From Candidatus Altimarinota bacterium (GTDB lineage Bacteria > Patescibacteriota > Gracilibacteria > BD1-5 > UBA2023), in assembly GCA_023230505.1 (NCBI GenBank), contig JALNXF010000011.1:1-16537 (forward strand): DNA of 16,537 bases, read 5' to 3'. This document shows, one piece after another, positions 15,288 through 16,537 of this stretch. How positions within the stretch are numbered: the first letter of the stretch is position 1; each line of letters opens with the position of its first letter. The notes under the pieces were generated by a model that saw nothing but the letters and a program-made list of their open reading frames with translations, was not told the DNA's origin and did not search any database. The translations under genes were made by a program, and so were the position numbers.

Positions 15288-15716
15288 ATGAAAAAAACGA
15301 GTATTTATTTAATAGGCTCTCTTAAAAATGAAAAAGTACCGATCATCGGAAATGAACTACGAAAAATAGGATTTGATGTATTCGACGATTGGTTCTCACC
15401 TGGCCCAGATGCTGACGATTTTTGGAGGAAATATGAAAAAACAAAGGGTATTTCATATAAAGATGCTCTTAAAGGTTATGCAGCAAAACATATTTTTGAA
15501 TTTGATAAATCTCATTTAGATAGATGTGATATAGCAATTTTAATTATGCCAGCCGGAAAATCCTGTCATCTTGAATTGGGTTATATGATTGGAAAAGGAA
15601 ATCCTTGTTATGTGTTATTTGATAAAGAGCCTGAAAGATGGGACATTATGTATCGTTTTGCAAATGATGTATTTTTTAATATTGATGATTTAAAAAAAGA
15701 ATTACTTAAAAAATAA
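15288..15716 (+). CDS. Nucleoside 2-deoxyribosyltransferase-like protein
   Basis: This 142-residue protein has the Rossmann-like layout of this family. It has an N-terminal YLIGSLKN (7-14), then FDVFDDWFSPGPDADDFW (29-46), then HLDRCDIAILIMPAGKS (76-92), and HLELGYMIGKG (94-104) with a Glu at 96 in the place of the family's catalytic nucleophile. It ends with the conserved-looking PERWDIMYRFA. Family members exchange bases between deoxynucleosides or hydrolyse nucleotide N-glycosidic bonds. In phages they are usually placed in nucleotide salvage, but this subgroup's substrate is not settled. The start ATG overlaps the stop of a 10-codon ORF (15259-15291). No Shine-Dalgarno was seen. Confidence 0.75.
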   Translation: MKKTSIYLIGSLKNEKVPIIGNELRKIGFDVFDDWFSPGPDADDFWRKYEKTKGISYKDALKGYAAKHIFEFDKSHLDRCDIAILIMPAGKSCHLELGYMIGKGNPCYVLFDKEPERWDIMYRFANDVFFNIDDLKKELLKK

Positions 15717-15758
15717 AAAAAATTGTGATTATAGCTGATAGTTATGATGAAAAAAATC

Positions 15759-15790
15759 TTTGAATAATCGAATAAAAAATATTATATTTT
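15759..15790 (+). promoter_or_regulatory. Candidate Bacteroidota-type promoter
   Basis: TTTG at 15759-15762 and TATATTTT at 15783-15790 are 20 bases apart. This fits the Bacteroidota -33 TTTG / -7 TAnnTTTG pattern except for the final G. It lies about 22 bases before the ATG at 15813, in the 96-base gap that separates two genes. In DNA this AT-rich such matches arise by chance. Confidence 0.3.
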
Positions 15791-15812
15791 ATTCATTTAA
15801 TAAAAAATAGTT

Positions 15813-16537
15813 ATGGGTGGTAATACAAAAGCAATCAATAGACAAACGGGAGAAGTATTAGCATTAGCTGAAAAAATTGATTTATCTGTTATAGATCGTC
15901 GACAATTCATATCCGACATAGGAAAATTACTTATCAAATTAAATTCTTTATTTAATCAACAATATAAAGTATTTCTTTGGTCGAATTTAAAATCAATGAC
16001 TGGATCGATATTTAGTGGTTCAACAAAATTCTTTTTTGACATAACAATTTCAGATGAAGAATTTATAAAATACAAGCCAACTGTTGGTGATTTAGATATA
16101 ATGGTTCCAAAAGATTTGATTTCTAATCTATTTGATTTTCTAACTTCTTATGAATTATCCATAATAACACCCAATATAAGATATATTGGTCAAAATAGAA
16201 AATCATGTATGTATAATCAAATCAATTCATTATTTAAATATAATGACGAATATTATTTTCAGATTGATTTTGAAGCTGTAAATTTTGTAAACGGTGAACC
16301 AGATGATTTCGCTAAATTTGCTCATAGCGCTAATTGGAATGATATTAAATCAGGATATAAAGGAGTTCTTCATAAATTATTATTAAGAAATATTGTTAAG
16401 GCAATTAGTATCGATGAAAATATGATTATTTTAACTCCAGGATCATCTGAAATTCCAAATGATAAAAAATGGAGAGAAAAGAAAATAACAACGACTCCTC
16501 GACATTTAACATTTTCAGTTGATAGAGGACTAAGAAA
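15813..16537 (+). CDS. Pol-beta-fold nucleotidyltransferase-like phage protein (3' end outside window)
   Basis: The frame is open from ATG 15813 to the window end (241 complete codons). It begins MGGNTKAI, a start I associate with a widespread myovirus protein of this type. It shows a GS-type loop TGSIFSGS (63-70), the paired acidic residues in TVGDLDIMVP (90-99; D93 and D95) and a third candidate acidic residue in QIDFEAV (150-156; D152). This spacing fits the metal-binding triad of the pol-beta nucleotidyltransferase superfamily. The later VLHKLLLRNIVKAI (185-198) is a helix found after the catalytic domain in such proteins. The substrate is unknown. A possible promoter precedes it. The motif match is from inspection only. 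Confidence 0.6.
   Translation, partial: MGGNTKAINRQTGEVLALAEKIDLSVIDRRQFISDIGKLLIKLNSLFNQQYKVFLWSNLKSMTGSIFSGSTKFFFDITISDEEFIKYKPTVGDLDIMVPKDLISNLFDFLTSYELSIITPNIRYIGQNRKSCMYNQINSLFKYNDEYYFQIDFEAVNFVNGEPDDFAKFAHSANWNDIKSGYKGVLHKLLLRNIVKAISIDENMIILTPGSSEIPNDKKWREKKITTTPRHLTFSVDRGLR

Noticed and set aside
15259..15291. Ten-codon ORF whose stop overlaps the deoxyribosyltransferase-like start
   Set aside because: The overlap is suggestive of coupling, but ten codons in AT-rich DNA carry no coding signal, so it is not annotated.

Overview
The window looks like part of the genome of a large, AT-rich, tailed double-stranded DNA phage with a contractile-tail (T4-related) baseplate. Every supported gene lies on the + strand, packed with short gaps or stop/start overlaps, and all three stop codons are used normally, so no recoding is suggested. 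The host is not identifiable with certainty. Most gene starts lack a Shine-Dalgarno sequence and sit behind A/T-rich leaders, often ending in TT just before the ATG, and one intergenic region fits a Bacteroidota-type promoter. A phage of Bacteroidota is therefore my best inference, with low to moderate confidence. No tRNA, rRNA, CRISPR array or insertion sequence was seen.

Region 1 (1-8444) is a tail module. It begins with the 3' end of a gene made of 60-bp (20-residue) leucine-rich repeats. Next come a tape-measure protein, a tail/baseplate junction-type protein, a small LysM-like baseplate protein and a baseplate hub that appears split over two adjacent genes; the second half carries a C-terminal M15 (VanY-like) peptidase. 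A conserved-looking tail protein of unknown role follows. A short hairpin plus T-run at 8441-8464 may end this unit.

Region 2 (8505-12389) is a nucleic-acid enzyme block. It holds a short, divergent family A DNA polymerase, a four-cysteine zinc-binding miniprotein, a one-helix membrane protein, a 517-residue fusion of an RNA/DNA-ligase-type nucleotidyltransferase with a HIGH-type (NMN adenylyltransferase/cytidylyltransferase-like) domain, and an unknown protein.

Region 3 (12390-16537) is an accessory stretch of small genes. They include a 16-codon orphan peptide, an unrecognised gene with higher GC, a calcineurin-like metallophosphoesterase, a membrane protein, a small gene broken at an A6 run, a 45-bp tandem duplication across a gene junction, a nucleoside 2-deoxyribosyltransferase-like protein, and the start of a pol-beta-fold nucleotidyltransferase that runs off the window.

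The tail genes would assemble the tube and a baseplate armed with a wall-degrading hub. The enzymes point to phage DNA synthesis plus nucleotide, cofactor or RNA-end metabolism. The most notable items are the ligase/HIGH fusion, the frameshifted small gene and the duplication at the gene junction.
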